DNA of 63,599 bases, taken from assembly GCA_937927685.1 (NCBI GenBank), contig CALBSC010000006.1, forward strand, positions 1 through 63,599. The letters are read 5' to 3'. The translations under genes and the position numbers were made by a program. Within the stretch, counting starts at the first letter, position 1, and each line of letters begins with the position of its first letter. Source of the DNA: an uncultured Burkholderiales bacterium. Lineage in GTDB: Bacteria > Pseudomonadota > Gammaproteobacteria > Burkholderiales > Burkholderiaceae_C. Below are positions 62,232 to 63,599 of the stretch, piece after piece. The notes under the pieces are model-generated. The model had not been told where the DNA came from. It did no database searches and worked only from the letters and a program-made list of their open reading frames with translations.

Positions 62232-62719
62232 ACCCACACCCCCGGATTGAACTGGTCCATCCCTCGACCCCTGAAACATGGGCGGTCACCGCCGAACTGT
62301 TTCGGGAATATGGGGACAGCCTGGGCATCGATCTGGCATTCCAGGATTTCATGGCCGAACTGCAGTCCTTGCCCGGCCCTTATGCGCCGCCGCGCGGCAC
62401 CTTGCTGCTGGCCTTGGCCGATGGCCAACCGGCAGGATGCTGCGCCTTGCGTCCGCTGGATGATGTCGACGAACCCAATGCCAGCGAGATGAAGCGGTTG
62501 TATGTGCGGCCCGCGTTTCGACGTTTTGGCCTGGGTCGACAGCTGGTCGAGGCCACACTGGATGCCGGCCGGCGACTCGGTTATGCCGCTATTTTGCTCG
62601 ACACCTTGGACGACATGGAGGCCGCTCGCACGCTGTACGAGGACCTCGGATTCGAAGAGATTCCCCCCTACTATCACAACCCGATAGCAGGGGCTCACTA
62701 CCTTCGTGTGCTGCTGTGA
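62228..62719 (+). CDS. GNAT-family N-acetyltransferase
   Basis: 163 residues; acetyl-CoA-binding strand and loop MKRLYVRPAFRRFGLGRQLVE (motif A, Q/RxxGxG/A type) and a C-terminal YEDLGFEEIPPYY block. Target unknown. Translationally coupled to the cytochrome b561 gene by a 4-base overlap; its stop abuts that of the convergent peroxiredoxin. Confidence 0.87.
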   Translation: MNPHPRIELVHPSTPETWAVTAELFREYGDSLGIDLAFQDFMAELQSLPGPYAPPRGTLLLALADGQPAGCCALRPLDDVDEPNASEMKRLYVRPAFRRFGLGRQLVEATLDAGRRLGYAAILLDTLDDMEAARTLYEDLGFEEIPPYYHNPIAGAHYLRVLL

Positions 62720-63226
62720 TCAGCCCTTGGCCTGTGCCAGCATGGTGGCCGCGTCGCTGACCTCGAACTTGCCCGGGGCCTCGATGTTGAGCGTGGCCAC
62801 CTGGCCATTCTTGACCAGCATGGAATAACGGTTGCTCCGCAGACCCATGCCGCGGGCGGTCAGGTCCAACGTGAGCCCGGTGGCCTTGGTGAAATCGGCA
62901 CTGCCATCGCCCAGCATGCGCACCTTGCCCACCGACTTCTGTTCGCGCGCCCAGGCGCCCATCACAAACGCATCGTTGACGCTGACGCACCAGATTTCAT
63001 CGACACCGGCGGCCTTGAGCGCATCGAAATGCTCCACATAGCCCGGCACGTGCTTGGCTGAACAGGTCGGGGTGAAGGCGCCCGGCAACGCGAACAGCGC
63101 GATGGTCTTGCCAGCGCTGGCCTTGGCCACGTCCACCGGATTCGGGCCAATGCTGCAGCCCTCACCTTCGACATCCGAATACTCCATCAGGGTGGCGTTG
63201 GGCAGGGTATCTCCGACTTTGATCAT
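62720..63226 (-). CDS. Peroxiredoxin, Prx5 type
   Basis: 168 residues; peroxidatic Cys55 in ALPGAFTPTCSAKH, with the Pro/Thr of the PxxxT/SxxC site, and C80 as a possible second Cys. Redoxin-domain proteins of this group reduce hydroperoxides with glutathione/glutaredoxin or thioredoxin. AAGGAG ribosome site upstream. Separated from rpsQ by a strong terminator, so it has its own promoter. Confidence 0.92.
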   Translation of the reverse strand: MIKVGDTLPNATLMEYSDVEGEGCSIGPNPVDVAKASAGKTIALFALPGAFTPTCSAKHVPGYVEHFDALKAAGVDEIWCVSVNDAFVMGAWAREQKSVGKVRMLGDGSADFTKATGLTLDLTARGMGLRSNRYSMLVKNGQVATLNIEAPGKFEVSDAATMLAQAKG

Positions 63227-63271
63227 GGTGGCTCCTTCTAGGAATTGGCGCTCGCAACAACGGCTGCGTGC

Positions 63272-63304
63272 AAAAAAAAACGACCCACCATTGTGGGTCG
63301 TTTT
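63272..63304 (-). terminator. Rho-independent terminator downstream of rpsQ
   Basis: CGACCCAC (63281-63288) and GTGGGTCG (63293-63300) form an 8-bp stem, extended by A/T pairs to 12, around a 4-base loop. Read leftward, the stem is followed by nine T (complement of the A-run at 63272-63280). The strongest terminator in the window; it ends the ribosomal-protein operon. Confidence 0.93.
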
Positions 63305-63336
63305 GGAAAGCCTTGCAGGGCGCTGGGTCGTCAGAC

Positions 63337-63599
63337 TCAGACGGCTGCAGCCTTTTCCACCAAGCGGGTCGCCACCCAGTTCTTGGTCTTGGAAATTGGA
63401 CGGCTTTCGGTGATCTCGATGACATCACCCAGATGAAACTCGCCCTTTTCGTCGTGCGCGTGGTACTTGCTCGACTTGCCGACGATCTTGCCGTAGAGCG
63501 CGTGCTTGACGCGGCGCTCGACGAGCACGGTCACGGTCTTGGCGCGCTTGTCGCTGACCACCTTGCCAATCAAGGTGCGCTTGAGGGATGTTTTAGCTT
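63337..63599 (-). CDS. rpsQ: 30S ribosomal protein S17 (cut by window edge)
   Basis: Primary 16S-binding protein of the small subunit. 87 codons are visible; the frame stays open to the window edge and reads AKTSLKRTLIGKVVSDKRAK, so the N-terminal few residues lie outside. GKVVSDKRAKTVTVLVERR and the C-terminal IEITESRPISKTKNW are typical S17. A TTG-initiated start at 63573 would truncate it and is rejected. It is the end of an S10/spc-type operon. Confidence 0.96.
   Translation of the reverse strand, partial: AKTSLKRTLIGKVVSDKRAKTVTVLVERRVKHALYGKIVGKSSKYHAHDEKGEFHLGDVIEITESRPISKTKNWVATRLVEKAAAV

Noticed and set aside
63337..63573. Complete 78-residue S17 starting with TTG
   Set aside because: The frame continues upstream to the window edge with typical S17 N-terminal residues, so the gene is simply cut.

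Overview
The window is dense (about one gene per kb, no gene-free stretch over 300 bases), GC-rich betaproteobacterial chromosome. Gene order and protein character (mreB beside gatCAB, rsmA-surA-lptD, EIIA-Man/HPr/EI without a PTS permease, lplT-alr-radA neighbourhood, 'KTSLKRTLIGKV'-type S17) point to Burkholderiales, most likely a Comamonadaceae member (Hydrogenophaga/Acidovorax/Rhodoferax type). This placement is inferred from protein and synteny memory, not a search. Both edges cut genes: mreB on the left and rpsQ on the right. I see no rRNA or tRNA gene, insertion sequence, prophage or CRISPR array.

Layout. 1-6.2 kb: mreB diverges from gatC-gatA-gatB (tRNA-dependent amidotransferase), followed by an LTA-synthase-like membrane sulfatase-fold protein. 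6.2-11.5 kb: pyrE and an exonuclease III diverge with overlapping start codons; then a VOC protein, an MBL hydrolase, an M48 protease and an AmpG-type muropeptide permease, the last two also with overlapping divergent starts. 11.5-19.4 kb: an acyl-CoA synthetase, a two-component system, and ilvE / zinc-finger / waaF, a small membrane protein and radA. 19.5-26.7 kb: an accessory catabolic module for homoprotocatechuate (hpaR-E-D-F-I) followed by a class II aldolase-like protein, a ketopantoate-reductase-like protein and a DMT exporter. It sits between radA and alr and starts from a promoter overlapped by a near-perfect palindrome.

26.8-39 kb: alr, lplT, glutathione peroxidase, glcF/glcE (no glcD), a threonine-dehydratase-like enzyme, gapA and tktA on one strand, then murU and pepP. 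39-49.9 kb: maeB, a highly structured 235-base intergenic region, an orphan barstar-like gene, the envelope-biogenesis set rsmA-surA-lptD, and divergently amgK-rsmE plus an MFS transporter. 50-58.2 kb: a single-strand run, read right to left, of MFS, EIIA-Man, ptsH, ptsI, otnK, otnC, otnI and an M20 peptidase, linking the permease-less PTS to four-carbon acid-sugar catabolism with only 9 bases between ptsI and otnK. 58.2-63.6 kb: a lipoprotein, a CaiB/BaiF CoA-transferase, an alpha/beta hydrolase, cytochrome c' divergent from a cytochrome b561, a GNAT enzyme, a peroxiredoxin, and a strong terminator downstream of rpsQ.

Themes. Peptidoglycan recycling is represented by three scattered genes (ampG, amgK, murU) that together imply the anabolic MurNAc salvage route. 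Packing is tight: several convergent pairs overlap or abut with no room for a terminator, and two divergent pairs share a CATG start. The items I would check first are the ptsI-otn junction, the structured region before the orphan barstar gene, and the hpa module with its unexplained three-gene tail. None of them is clearly a new system from sequence alone.
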